64,000 nt of DNA from Bosea sp. ANAM02 (GTDB taxonomy: Bacteria > Pseudomonadota > Alphaproteobacteria > Rhizobiales > Beijerinckiaceae). The stretch spans positions 710,001 through 774,000 of the forward strand of contig NZ_AP022848.1 in NCBI RefSeq assembly GCF_011764485.1, in the 5' to 3' direction. Both the position numbers and the translations under genes were made by a program. This document shows, in pieces, positions 17,254-25,514 of the stretch; within the stretch, counting starts at the first letter, position 1; each line of letters starts with the position of its first letter. The notes under the pieces are model-generated. The model worked only from the letters and a program-made list of their open reading frames with translations. It ran no database searches and had not been told where the DNA came from.

Positions 17254-17436
17254 GTGCCGTCGGCGTCGCGCCACTTCCGGACATGGAGCGGTCCGCAGGA
17301 AGCGGACGCTGAGCGTGTGTCAGTCTGCATAGGTCAGCAGCTTAGCTCTCAGCGCCTCAATCTGCAGGTCGGTGGTAGGGTTCGGCATACCTCGTAAGAG
17401 GCAGACGGACCCCATTGACTTGTGATGCCCCATGAC

Positions 17437-17450
17437 GAAACATTCGTTTC
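17437..17450. promoter_or_regulatory. Palindrome ahead of cassette A regulator, possible RpiR operator
   Basis: GAAAC-ATTC-GTTTC is a perfect inverted repeat about 23 bases before the chosen start of the RpiR gene. The neighbouring CATTCGTTTCGCAAC resembles sequences in the cassette B promoter region (CATTCGTTGCAG and GTTTCGCTGCAAC). This suggests a shared operator type, though binding is inferred only. Confidence 0.4.
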
Positions 17451-17472
17451 GCAACTTCAAGAACGAGAGAAC

Positions 17473-18342
17473 ATGCGTACCGCAACCGCTGATACTGTGG
17501 CCCTCCTTACCGCCGCTCTGCGCCGCCTGCCGCCACAGCAGGCGGACGCGGCGCGCTTCGTCATCGGGCGCAGCTTCGAGGCGGCAACAATGCCGATGCG
17601 CGGGTTGGCCCGGGCCGCAGGACTGCCGCCAGCGACGTTCACGCGGCTTGCCCAGTCGCTTGGCCTTCCAGGTTGGGATGAGTTACGCGCCGGCCTGATC
17701 GCCGACACGCGCGAGAACCTCGGCGCGCGGCGGCCCTTCTCAGTTAGGCCCCTGCCGGAGCGAGGCACGGAGCCGCTCGCAGGCGCCATGATCGCGGCCG
17801 ATCGGGCTATTCTTGATCATCTCGATGCCGAGCGGATCGAGCAGGCAGCGGCGCTGCTGGAGGCGGCGCCGCGCGTTCTCGTCGCCGGCTTTCGGAGCTG
17901 CCATGCCCCGGCGCTGTTGTTTCACTACCAGTATCGGCTGTTCCGCCCGGACATCGCGCTGATGGGGGGCGTTGGAGGCGTGCTCGATGTCGAACTCGGT
18001 GCGCTCAAGGCCGGCGATGCACTGTTGCTCTTCGGCTTTGATCCCTATTCGCGCGACGGCCTGCTCTGCGCGGAGGCTGCGGCCGATGCTGGCGCCAAGG
18101 TCGTCGCGGTGGTCGACCGCCCCGACGCCCCTGTCGCCGAGGGCGCGGCGGTGGTGCTCACCTTCGGTACGGATTCGAGCGGCTTCTTCCCCTCGCTTAC
18201 CGGTTGCATCGCGCTGGTGCAGGCGCTCGCCGCGACGCTCTACTCGCGCGCTGGCGACGCCGGACGCGAGCAACTGCGCCGCACCGAGGCGCGCATCGCC
18301 GCACATACGCCCTATCTCGAAACCGGCTCGCGCCGGCGATGA
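17473..18342 (+). CDS. RpiR/MurR-family regulator, cassette A
   Basis: 289 residues. The N-terminal HTH_6 domain (about 1-75) includes MPMRGLARAAGLPPATFTRL as recognition helices. A SIS sugar-isomerase domain (about 125-265) follows, with VLVAGFRSCHAPALLFHY and LLLFGFDPYSRDGL. ATG 17473 fits the family N-terminus, although the frame is open from GTG 17422. The stop overlaps the aminotransferase start (ATGA), so regulator and enzymes are one operon, unlike cassette B where the regulator is divergent. SIS domains usually bind phosphosugars, but here the effector is more likely an intermediate of the pathway. Confidence 0.87.
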   Translation: MRTATADTVALLTAALRRLPPQQADAARFVIGRSFEAATMPMRGLARAAGLPPATFTRLAQSLGLPGWDELRAGLIADTRENLGARRPFSVRPLPERGTEPLAGAMIAADRAILDHLDAERIEQAAALLEAAPRVLVAGFRSCHAPALLFHYQYRLFRPDIALMGGVGGVLDVELGALKAGDALLLFGFDPYSRDGLLCAEAAADAGAKVVAVVDRPDAPVAEGAAVVLTFGTDSSGFFPSLTGCIALVQALAATLYSRAGDAGREQLRRTEARIAAHTPYLETGSRRR

Positions 18343-19664
18343 CACGATTGCTGCACCGCTCGCCGGCCTCGCCGCCGCCGATCGCCGCCGAAGGCAGCGG
18401 CATCCTGCTCCAGACCGCCGACAGGCGCGCGATCATCGACGCGGCTGGCGGCGCCGCGGTCTCCTGCCTCGGTCATGGCCATCCTGCGGTCGTCGCAGCG
18501 ATCCGGGAACAGGTCGGCAAGCTCGCCTATGCCCATACTGGCGCCTTCAGCAGTGCGCCGGCGGAGGAACTCGCGGACTGCCTCGTCGGTCACGAACCAG
18601 GCGGGTTGAGTCATGCCTATTTCGTCTCTTCGGGTTCCGAGGCCTGCGAAGGCGCCTTCAAGCTGGCACGGCAGTATTTCCTCGAGATCGACCAGCCGGG
18701 CCGGACACATTTCATCGCGCGGCGCCAGAGCTATCACGGGAACACGCTCGGAGCGCTGGCGGCGGGCGGCAATGCGAGCCGCCGCGCTCCCTATACGCCG
18801 CTCCTGCCCGAGAGCTTCAGCCATGTCTCGGCGCCGAATGCCTATCGCAGGCCGGCCGGCACGAGCGAGGCAGATTTCGTCGATAGTCTCGAAGCCGAGC
18901 TGGAGGCCGAGTTCCAGCGCCTCGGGCCCGGCAGCGTCGCCGGTTTCGTCGCCGAGACGGTGATCGGCGCGACGGCCGGCGCCATGCCGGCGCCGGCCGG
19001 CTATCACGCCATGGTCCGCCGCCTTTGCGATCGCCACGGCGCGCTGCTCATCCTCGACGAAGTGATGTGCGGCATGGGCCGGACCGGGACCATGCATGCG
19101 TGGGAGCAGGATGGCGCCAGCCCCGATCTACAGACCGTCGCCAAGGGGCTGGGCGGCGGCTACCAGCCGATTGCCGCCGTGCTGATGCGGAAGCCGATCT
19201 TTGCCGCGATCCGCGCGGGCAGCGGCCGGCTTTGGCACGGCCATACCTATATGAACCACCCAGTCGCATGTGCCGCAGCCCTCGCCGTGCAGCGGACCAT
19301 CGCATCCGAGGGTCTGCTCAGTCGGGTTCAAACGATGGGCGAGCGGCTCTCGCAGCGGCTCAACGCCCGCTTCGGCAACCATCCCCATGTCGGGGACATC
19401 CGCGGCCGTGGCCTGATCCAGGCGATCGAGCTCGTCTCCGATCGCTCGGCAAAGGAGCCTTTCGACCCGGCGCTCCGGCTCAACGAGCGGGTCAAGCAAG
19501 CTGCCTTCGATCTCGGCCTCGCCTGCTACCCCTCCGGCGGCACGGCCGACGGGGTCCGCGGCGACCATGTACTGCTCGCCCCGCCCTATATCGTCACGGC
19601 CGAAGAGATCGACCGGATCGTCGAAATTCTCGGCGAGGCGGTCGATCTGGCTCTCGCTTCCTGA
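18339..19664 (+). CDS. Class III aminotransferase, cassette A
   Basis: 441 residues, PLP-dependent. SGSEACEGAFKLARQY is the cofactor-phosphate region, LLILDEVMCGMGRTG carries Asp240, and Lys269 in VAKGLGGGYQPI forms the Schiff base. Members move an amino group from omega- or beta-amino compounds, or alpha-amino acids, to pyruvate or 2-oxoglutarate. The length and the Asp and Lys positions are identical to the cassette B enzyme at 28225, and several long stretches match exactly, so the two are recent paralogues. The frame is open upstream, but MTRLLHRS matches the paralogue's MTRILHRS. Confidence 0.93.
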   Translation: MTRLLHRSPASPPPIAAEGSGILLQTADRRAIIDAAGGAAVSCLGHGHPAVVAAIREQVGKLAYAHTGAFSSAPAEELADCLVGHEPGGLSHAYFVSSGSEACEGAFKLARQYFLEIDQPGRTHFIARRQSYHGNTLGALAAGGNASRRAPYTPLLPESFSHVSAPNAYRRPAGTSEADFVDSLEAELEAEFQRLGPGSVAGFVAETVIGATAGAMPAPAGYHAMVRRLCDRHGALLILDEVMCGMGRTGTMHAWEQDGASPDLQTVAKGLGGGYQPIAAVLMRKPIFAAIRAGSGRLWHGHTYMNHPVACAAALAVQRTIASEGLLSRVQTMGERLSQRLNARFGNHPHVGDIRGRGLIQAIELVSDRSAKEPFDPALRLNERVKQAAFDLGLACYPSGGTADGVRGDHVLLAPPYIVTAEEIDRIVEILGEAVDLALAS

Positions 19665-19676
19665 AGGTCATTACCG

Positions 19677-21161
19677 ATGCCGCGTCTCGCCGTTGCCCGG
19701 TTCTCGCATGAAGGCAATTCCTTCTCGCCGGTGATAACCGGGCTCAACGAGTTCCGGCGTGAATGGTATCAGGGCCAGGAGGCCGAGGCTGTCTACCGCG
19801 GCACCACGACCGAGGGCGGCGGCGCCGTAGCGTTTCTCGACGCCCATCCCGAATGGCGTGGCACTTTCCTTCGCATGGCGGGCGCGACGCCAGCCGGCCC
19901 GGTCACCCGCGAGGCCTACGATGCGATCCTCGACGAGATCGTCGCCGATCTGATCCAAGGCGAATGGGACGCGGTGTTTCTCTCGCTGCACGGCGCGATG
20001 GTGGTCGAAGGCATGGATCTCGCCGATTATGAGATCGTCCGGCGCGTCCGAGAGGCAATAGGGCCCGAGATACCTTTCGGCGTCAGCTTCGACCTGCACG
20101 CCAATCTTGACCCGCGCATCGCCGATCTCGTGACCTTCGCGGCCGGTTTCAAGGAACATCCTCATGTCGACATGAAGGAGACCGCCGAGCTAGTGCTCGA
20201 CGTGCTCGACCGCACTGTGAAAGGCGAGGTCCACCCCGTCGGTCACATCGCCAAGCTCGACGCGATCCTGCCCAGCATCAATATGCGGACTGCGGAGGGG
20301 CCTATGGCGGAGCTGGAGGCTTTCGCGCGCGGTCTCGAATTCGATCCGCGCATCCTCGATGCCTCGCCGTTCGGAGGCTTCTCCTATGGCGACACGATCG
20401 TCGCGGGCGCCGGTGCGCTGGTTTACGCCGATGGCGACAAGGAGCTGGCGAAGCGTGCCGCCGAGCGCATCGTCGAGGAGACCCGCCGGCGGCTCGGCCG
20501 ATTCTACATCTCGCTCCCCGATGCAGCCACGGGCATCGCGCAGGCTCTCAAACTCGGGCGGGAATCGCAGCCTGTCGCGGTGATCGATTCAGGCGACAAC
20601 CCGCTCTCCGGCGGTATCGGCGATACGCCGGAAATGCTGCGGGCGCTGTTGGAAGCCGCCCCTCAAGTATCGACCGTCTTGGCCTTCTTCGCCGATCCCG
20701 CGCTGGTCGAGCGCTGCATCGCAGCGGGCGAGGGCGCCGCGATCAGCGGCACGCTCGGCGGCCGGATCAGCGCCGAATTCGGCCCGCCGGTGCCATTCTC
20801 CGGGACCGTCCTCAGGCTGACGGACGGCCATTATGTCAATAGTGGCCCGATGATGCGCGGCCTGCCGATGACGCTCGGGCCGACGGCCGTGATCGGAATC
20901 GGACAGGTCAGGGTGATCGTCACCACCGCCTGCGGTTCGGCGCACGACCCGGCGTTCTACGCGCTCCATGGGGTTGATTTCATCGAGGTCGCGCTGCTCT
21001 GCGTCAAGGCGAAGAACCATTTCCGCGCCGCCTTCTCTGCGATCTGCCCGGCCATGATCGACATCGACGCGCCTGGGCCGGCGGCGCTCGATATCAACCG
21101 CTTTCCGTTCCGCCTCGCTCCATCCACCCTTTACCCACTCCATATCAGGGAGGCTTCGTGA
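19677..21161 (+). CDS. M81-family (MlrC-like) metallohydrolase, cassette A
   Basis: 494 residues with the two MlrC domains: DUF1485 (about 1-290) and MlrC_C (about 300-480, with DSGDNPLSGGIGDTPEM). The N-terminal signature is FSHEGNSFSP. Candidate zinc ligands are Asp139 and His141 (FDLHANLD) and His163 (HPHVD), with His105 in SLHGAM nearby. The type member MlrC acts in microcystin breakdown. Most homologues, like this one, sit in transporter operons and have no assigned substrate. It lies between the aminotransferase and the binding protein, as in cassette B. Confidence 0.88.
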   Translation: MPRLAVARFSHEGNSFSPVITGLNEFRREWYQGQEAEAVYRGTTTEGGGAVAFLDAHPEWRGTFLRMAGATPAGPVTREAYDAILDEIVADLIQGEWDAVFLSLHGAMVVEGMDLADYEIVRRVREAIGPEIPFGVSFDLHANLDPRIADLVTFAAGFKEHPHVDMKETAELVLDVLDRTVKGEVHPVGHIAKLDAILPSINMRTAEGPMAELEAFARGLEFDPRILDASPFGGFSYGDTIVAGAGALVYADGDKELAKRAAERIVEETRRRLGRFYISLPDAATGIAQALKLGRESQPVAVIDSGDNPLSGGIGDTPEMLRALLEAAPQVSTVLAFFADPALVERCIAAGEGAAISGTLGGRISAEFGPPVPFSGTVLRLTDGHYVNSGPMMRGLPMTLGPTAVIGIGQVRVIVTTACGSAHDPAFYALHGVDFIEVALLCVKAKNHFRAAFSAICPAMIDIDAPGPAALDINRFPFRLAPSTLYPLHIREAS

Positions 21162-22723
21162 TGAGACGCCGTGACTTCCTCGCCGCCGCCGCGGCGACCG
21201 CCATCGCCCGCCCTGCACTCTCGCAGAGCCGCCAGCGCGTCCTGAAGTTCATCCCACAGGCCGACCTCGCCAATCCCGATCCGATCTGGACCACTGCGAC
21301 CGTCGCCTACAACCATGGCTTCATGGTCTGGGATACGCCCTATGCGCTCGATGCGAACTACCGGCCCAGGCCGCAAATGGTCGCCGGTCATGAACTGTCG
21401 GATGACAGGCTGACATGGCGCTTCACTCTGCGCGACGGCCTGATCTTCCATGATGGTGAACCGGTGCGATCGATCGACCTCGTCACCTCCATCCATCGCT
21501 GGGCGAAACGCCGGCCGCTCGGCCAGCTGATGATGAGCTATGGTGCGGAGTTCACCATCGAGAGCGACAAGGTCTTCACGGTCCGGCTGAAAAAGCCCTT
21601 CGGGCTGATGCTGAACGCGCTCGCCGATTACTGCTTCATCATGCCGGAGCGCATCGCGAAGACCGACCCGTTCAAGCAGATCTCGGAATATGTCGGATCC
21701 GGCCCCTATCGCTTCCTGCGCGACGAATGGAAGCCCGGCGCTGGCGCTGCCTATGCCCGTTTCGATCGCTATGTGCCGCGCCAGGAGGAGACGAGCCTGC
21801 TCGCCGGGGGACGCATTGCCCATTTCGACAGGATCGAATGGATCGTGATGCCCGACCCAGCCTCTGCCGCCGCCGCCTTGCAGACTGGCGAGGCTGATTG
21901 GCTGGAGAGTCCGTTGCCGGACCTGCTGCCGATCCTTCGCAACAACCCCGCGACCCGCGTGCTACGCAACGACCGCATTGGCGCCATCGGCATGGCAGCG
22001 ATCAACCACCTGCACCCGCCTTTCAACAACCGCAAGCTGCTACAGGCGGTCCTGACGGCGGTCGACCAGAAGGAATTCATGCAGGCTGCCTTCAATAATG
22101 AGCCCGAGTTATTCACAACCGGCGTCGGTGTTTTCACCAAGGGTCTGCCAATGGACAATGACGAAGCCATCGGCGCCTTCAAGGCCGACATCGCGTTGGC
22201 GAAGAAGATGGTCGCAGAGAGTGGCTACAAGGGCGAGCGAGCAGTGCTGATGGCGCCGGGCGATCAGGCGGTGCTTGGCACGTTTGCGCCGGTGATGGCG
22301 GCGACGCTGGAGCGTATCGGCATCAATGTCGACCATGTCACCATGGACTGGGGCACGCTGGTGCAGCGGCGTTCCAGCCAGGAACCGGTTGAGAAGGGCG
22401 GTTGGTCGATGTTCTGCACCTCCTATACCGGGCTTTCGGTGATGAACCCGGCCGTGCACCTGCCACTGCGCGGCACCGGCAAGGCCGGCTGGTTCGGATG
22501 GCCGACCGATCCCGACATGGAAAAGCTACGTGACGCCTGGATCGATGCACCGGACCTCGCCACTCAGAGGCAGATCGCCCGCAGGATGCAGGCTCTCGCC
22601 TTCGAAAACGTGCCTTTCATTCCGCTCGGCCAATATTATTTCGCGACGGCGGCGCGTGCCGACCTTACGGGCTTCGTTCCGTGGCCCACACCGATCTTCT
22701 GGAACGTCCGCCGCAGCGGCTGA
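21161..22723 (+). CDS. Family 5 ABC substrate-binding protein, Tat-exported, cassette A
   Basis: 520 residues. MRRRDFLAAAAATAIARPALS is a twin-arginine signal, so the protein reaches the periplasm folded. The mature part is a SBP_bac_5 (peptide/nickel type) fold, with ELSDDRLTWRFTLRDGLIFHDGEPV and YVGSGPYRFLRDEW as typical blocks. The start overlaps the M81 stop by one base. No permease or ATPase follows: the operon ends here and an IS3 element lies 164 bases further. It may dock on the cassette B permeases or be an orphan. Confidence 0.9.
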   Translation: MRRRDFLAAAAATAIARPALSQSRQRVLKFIPQADLANPDPIWTTATVAYNHGFMVWDTPYALDANYRPRPQMVAGHELSDDRLTWRFTLRDGLIFHDGEPVRSIDLVTSIHRWAKRRPLGQLMMSYGAEFTIESDKVFTVRLKKPFGLMLNALADYCFIMPERIAKTDPFKQISEYVGSGPYRFLRDEWKPGAGAAYARFDRYVPRQEETSLLAGGRIAHFDRIEWIVMPDPASAAAALQTGEADWLESPLPDLLPILRNNPATRVLRNDRIGAIGMAAINHLHPPFNNRKLLQAVLTAVDQKEFMQAAFNNEPELFTTGVGVFTKGLPMDNDEAIGAFKADIALAKKMVAESGYKGERAVLMAPGDQAVLGTFAPVMAATLERIGINVDHVTMDWGTLVQRRSSQEPVEKGGWSMFCTSYTGLSVMNPAVHLPLRGTGKAGWFGWPTDPDMEKLRDAWIDAPDLATQRQIARRMQALAFENVPFIPLGQYYFATAARADLTGFVPWPTPIFWNVRRSG

Positions 22724-22926
22724 GCGCGAGCAATCCGATGCAGGTAAAGCTCTAAGCTGTCCATATCAGTGAGGCGCCAAATGCAGACATTAAGACATCG
22801 CCGGGAAGCGGACATTGGGTGATCAATTCCAATCTCGCCATATACCCTTATCCAGATGAGCTGCTGCACCCGAGCGGCAGCCCACCCTGAACCGCCCCGG
22901 GTTCGCCGGAGGCCGTTTGGTTTGAG

Positions 22927-23904
22927 TCATGCGGCGATGGCTGGCTCGTCCAGCATCGCGTAATAGCGTTCCTCGGCTTCGGTCGGCGGAATGTTGCCTA
23001 TGGGCTCCAGCAGCCGTCGATTGTTGAACCAGTCGGCCCAGGTCAGCGTCGCGAACTCCACGGCTTCGAAGGATCGCCACGGCCCGCGCCGATGGATCAG
23101 CTCGGCTTTGTAGAGCCCGTTGATCGTCTCGGCGAGGGCGTTGTCATAGCTATCGCCAACACTGCCGACGGAGGGCTCGACGCCCGCTTCGGCCAGACGC
23201 TCGGTATAGCGGATGCTCACGTACTGGGAGCCACGGTCGCTGTGATGCACTAGGCCGCCTCGATGAACGGGACGACGCTCGTGAAGAGCTTGCTCCAGCG
23301 CATCGAGCACGAAGCTGGCATGAGCCGTCCGGCTCACCCGCCACCCGATGATCCGCCGCGCATAGGCGTCGATGACGAAGGCGACGTAGACGAAGCCCGA
23401 CCAGGTCGAGACGTAGGTAAAGTCCGAGACCCACAGCATGTTCGGCGCCGGCGCATGGAACACCCGGTTGACATGGTCCAGTGGACACGGCGCAGCCTTG
23501 TCCTGAACGGTCGTGCGGAGGGGCTTGCCGCGAATGACACCTTGCAGGCCGAGGTCGGCCATCAGGGGTTCGACCGTGCATCGCGCAACGTCGAACCCCT
23601 CGCGCAACATCTGCCGCCAGATCTTGCGTGCGCCATAGACCTCGAAGTTCTCGCTGAACACGCGCTCGATCTGCGGCTTAAGCTCCTGGTCCCGCCTCGC
23701 CCGAGCCGACAGCTTCCGGGGATCGGTCCGCTTGGCGACATGCTCATGGTAGGTTGACGGGGCGATCGGCAACACCTTGCAGATCGGCTCGACCCCATAC
23801 GCCCCGCGGTTGTCATCGATGAAGGCGATCATGACCGGTGTCGGCGGTCGAGCTCCTCTCACCCGACAGGCGAATGCATGCATTCGCCGAAAGGGCCTGG
23901 GCAA
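22927..23904 (-). CDS. IS3-family transposase OrfB (DDE integrase)
   Basis: The core protein starts around [17 protein letters not shown] and ends at 22927. HTH_21 is followed by the rve domain with the catalytic triad: Asp in [13 protein letters not shown], Asp in [11 protein letters not shown] and Glu in [16 protein letters not shown]. The frame lies +1 relative to OrfA rather than the -1 expected for IS3 programmed frameshifting, and the -1 frame closes within a few codons. OrfB is therefore either made from its own start (TTG 23904 or the internal ATG of MIAFIDD), or the element carries an indel. Confidence 0.9.
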   Translation of the reverse strand: MPRPFRRMHAFACRVRGARPPTPVMIAFIDDNRGAYGVEPICKVLPIAPSTYHEHVAKRTDPRKLSARARRDQELKPQIERVFSENFEVYGARKIWRQMLREGFDVARCTVEPLMADLGLQGVIRGKPLRTTVQDKAAPCPLDHVNRVFHAPAPNMLWVSDFTYVSTWSGFVYVAFVIDAYARRIIGWRVSRTAHASFVLDALEQALHERRPVHRGGLVHHSDRGSQYVSIRYTERLAEAGVEPSVGSVGDSYDNALAETINGLYKAELIHRRGPWRSFEAVEFATLTWADWFNNRRLLEPIGNIPPTEAEERYYAMLDEPAIAA

Positions 23905-24196
23905 AATACGCCGATGCCTTGCGCAGAATCTCGTTCGCCTGCCGAAGCTCGCGGTTCTCGCGTTCGAGAGCCTTCAGCTTGGCCGCCATCTCCGCCGTCA
24001 GCCCGGGCTTGCGACCGCTGTCGATCTCGCCCTTCTTCACCCACTCGCTCAGCGTCTGCGCCGTGCAGCCGATCTTGCCCGAAATCGACGTGATCGCTGC
24101 CCAGCGCGACGGATGCTCGGCTTCGTGATCCAGCACCATCCGCACCGCGCGGGCACGCACCTCAGGCGAGAACGTGTTCGTCGTCTTGCTCGTCAT
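23813..24196 (-). CDS. IS3-family transposase OrfA (helix-turn-helix)
   Basis: 127 residues. The N-terminal HTH_Tnp_1 domain ([17 protein letters not shown], then [16 protein letters not shown]) binds the IS ends. A leucine-zipper-like helix follows ([18 protein letters not shown]), ending in the conserved KASAYFAQA. After that point the OrfA frame runs on without homology to a stop at 23813, overlapping OrfB by about 90 bases. Confidence 0.9.
   Translation of the reverse strand: MTSKTTNTFSPEVRARAVRMVLDHEAEHPSRWAAITSISGKIGCTAQTLSEWVKKGEIDSGRKPGLTAEMAAKLKALERENRELRQANEILRKASAYFAQALSANACIRLSGERSSTADTGHDRLHR
23869..23888. repeat. Perfect 20-bp palindrome in the orfA/orfB overlap
   Basis: GGCGAATGCATGCATTCGCC is its own reverse complement. 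It lies just downstream (in minus-strand sense) of the T-rich stretch after KASAYF. Such a structure could act as a stimulator of translational recoding or as a trace of an indel. Confidence 0.6.
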
Positions 24197-24244
24197 AGCC
24201 CCATCCTCTCAGGAGTTGGGGCCTCCGACAAACCCGGGGCGGTT

Positions 24245-24318
24245 CAGTTGGGCCGCGCCGCGTTCCTCACTAACATCGCATCGGGGATCGGGATGTTGCA
24301 GTTGGGCCGCGCCGCGTT
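24245..24318. repeat. Two direct 20-bp repeats at IS3 right junction
   Basis: CAGTTGGGCCGCGCCGCGTT occurs at 24245-24264 and again at 24299-24318, 54 bases apart. The first copy begins at the last bases of the IS. They may be remnants of an earlier element end or of tandem duplication. Confidence 0.6.
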
Positions 24319-24360
24319 TCCTTTTCCTGCGTCGCTCATTTAATTGCGACCTTGAACGGC

Positions 24361-24389
24361 AAGGGCGGATTTGCCGTTCCGCCCCCTTG
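24361..24389 (-). terminator. Possible terminator of the amidohydrolase remnant
   Basis: AAGGGCGG and CCGCCC(cc)CTT can pair around a 10-base loop, about 45 bases beyond the minus-strand stop at 24432. No strong T-run is seen. Confidence 0.3.
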
Positions 24390-24431
24390 ATTTGCTGAGC
24401 CCCAACCGTCAAGGGCGTACGCGAAGCCGGG

Positions 24432-25240
24432 TCACCTCGACCTCAAGGCTTCGGAGAGTCGGCTCGCCAGGCTCCACGTCCCCGCATCGAGCCGCGTCTC
24501 GGCCGCCGTCCGTCCCGCAGCGGCGCGAATGCGCTCTGCCGCCTGCCTAGCCGGAGCCTTGCGATCATGCAGGATGCTTCCGCCAACCATTGTCATGGCG
24601 ACATCCTGCCCGCCGGCCCGCGCCAGCACCGCTTCGAGCGCCCGCGTCTGCGGGTCCATATAGACGCCTTCGGCGGCTGCAAGGTCGATCGCCACCAGAT
24701 CGGCCTTGAACCCATCCCGGATGAGGCCGGTCCCGCCGAGAAAGGCCGCTTCCGCGCCCCATTCCGTAGCGACGGCGAGGAACGAGCGAAGCTGGCCCGC
24801 CGGGGCGGCGGACGCGCTGCGTCCGAGCAGACGCCCCAGCCGCAGCTCCGACAGATAGTCCTCGTTGTCGTCGAGCGCACAATTGTCGGTCCCGAGGCCG
24901 AAACGGATTCCGGCATCCATCATGGCGGCGACCGGCGGTGCGCCGTTGCCGAGGCGCATATTGGAACCGGGATTCATGACGACCCTCAGACCGAGGCGCG
25001 CCGCATCGGCCATGTCTCGTGCCGTCGCTTGCACGAAATGCGCCGCACTCGCGCGGGTCTCGAAGACGCCGAGGCTTTCGAGCCGCGAGAGCGTGCCTTC
25101 GGGATAGAGCGCGCGTGCGCTGCCAGCCTGCGCCGGCGATTCCAGCAGGTGGAAATGCAGGCCCAGCCCATGCTCCCTGGCGTCGGCGGCCAGTGCCCGC
25201 CAGGCCTCGTCGCTGACCCGATGCGTCGTCACCAGGCGAC
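24432..25240 (-). pseudogene. 5'-truncated amidohydrolase (TrzA/SsnA-like)
   Basis: Only the C-terminal ~270 residues remain, from LVTTHRVSDEAWRAL onward. GLHFHLLESP and NPGSNMRLGNGAPPV, followed by GLGTDNCALDDNEDYLSELR, match the metal-dependent deaminase/chlorohydrolase branch. The expected N-terminal part with the first HxH metal site is absent. Upstream of about 25240 the same frame reads the antisense of a different gene remnant. Without the N-terminal metal ligands the product cannot be active. The remnant converges on the IS3 element. Confidence 0.8.
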
Positions 25241-25514
25241 GCGGAACCCGGTGCTCGCGCAGAGCTACGAAGCCGTGCAGCAGAAGATCTGGCGCTATCG
25301 CTTCACCATCAACGAGCTCTCCGGCCGTCTTGCCGCCTCCTATGCCGAGCATGAGGGCATCATGGTCGCCCTTCGCGCCCGGGCCCGGCTCGATCTCGCC
25401 GAGCGCCTGGAAGAGCACAACCGCCTGACCGGCGAGGCGATGGCGCAGGCCCTCGCCACCAGCGGCCGGTTCACCCCCGCGCCGAAGAAACGCAGACGGA
25501 GCCGGCCGGCATGA
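25235..25514 (+). pseudogene. 5'-truncated FCD-type GntR regulator
   Basis: From about 25240 the plus strand reads ATRNPVLAQSYEAVQQ, then RLAASYAEHEGIMVALRARA. This is the C-terminal part of an FCD effector domain (relatives show EATGNPVL and ...HxxIxxAL). The DNA-binding domain and most of the effector domain are missing, and no start codon belongs to it. Its stop overlaps the ATG of the hydantoinase by four bases. The original gene was therefore probably the regulator of that enzyme and divergent from the amidohydrolase. Confidence 0.7.

Larger units (their letters stand above)
22888..24246 (-). mobile_element. IS3-family insertion sequence
   Basis: Terminal inverted repeats are visible. 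The left end TGAACCGCCCCGGGTT (22888 on) matches the reverse complement of the right end AACCCGGGGCGGTTCA (ending 24246), and the match continues with few differences into GGAGGCC. OrfA and OrfB are encoded on the minus strand. No 3-4 bp target duplication is evident (left flank CCC, right flank GTT). This suggests that the flanks were rearranged after insertion. It sits where the permease genes of cassette A would be expected. Confidence 0.85.

Noticed and set aside
22880..24252. Target-site duplication around the IS3 element
   Set aside because: Flanks CCC and GTT do not match; shifting the ends by one base (C...G) gives no match either.
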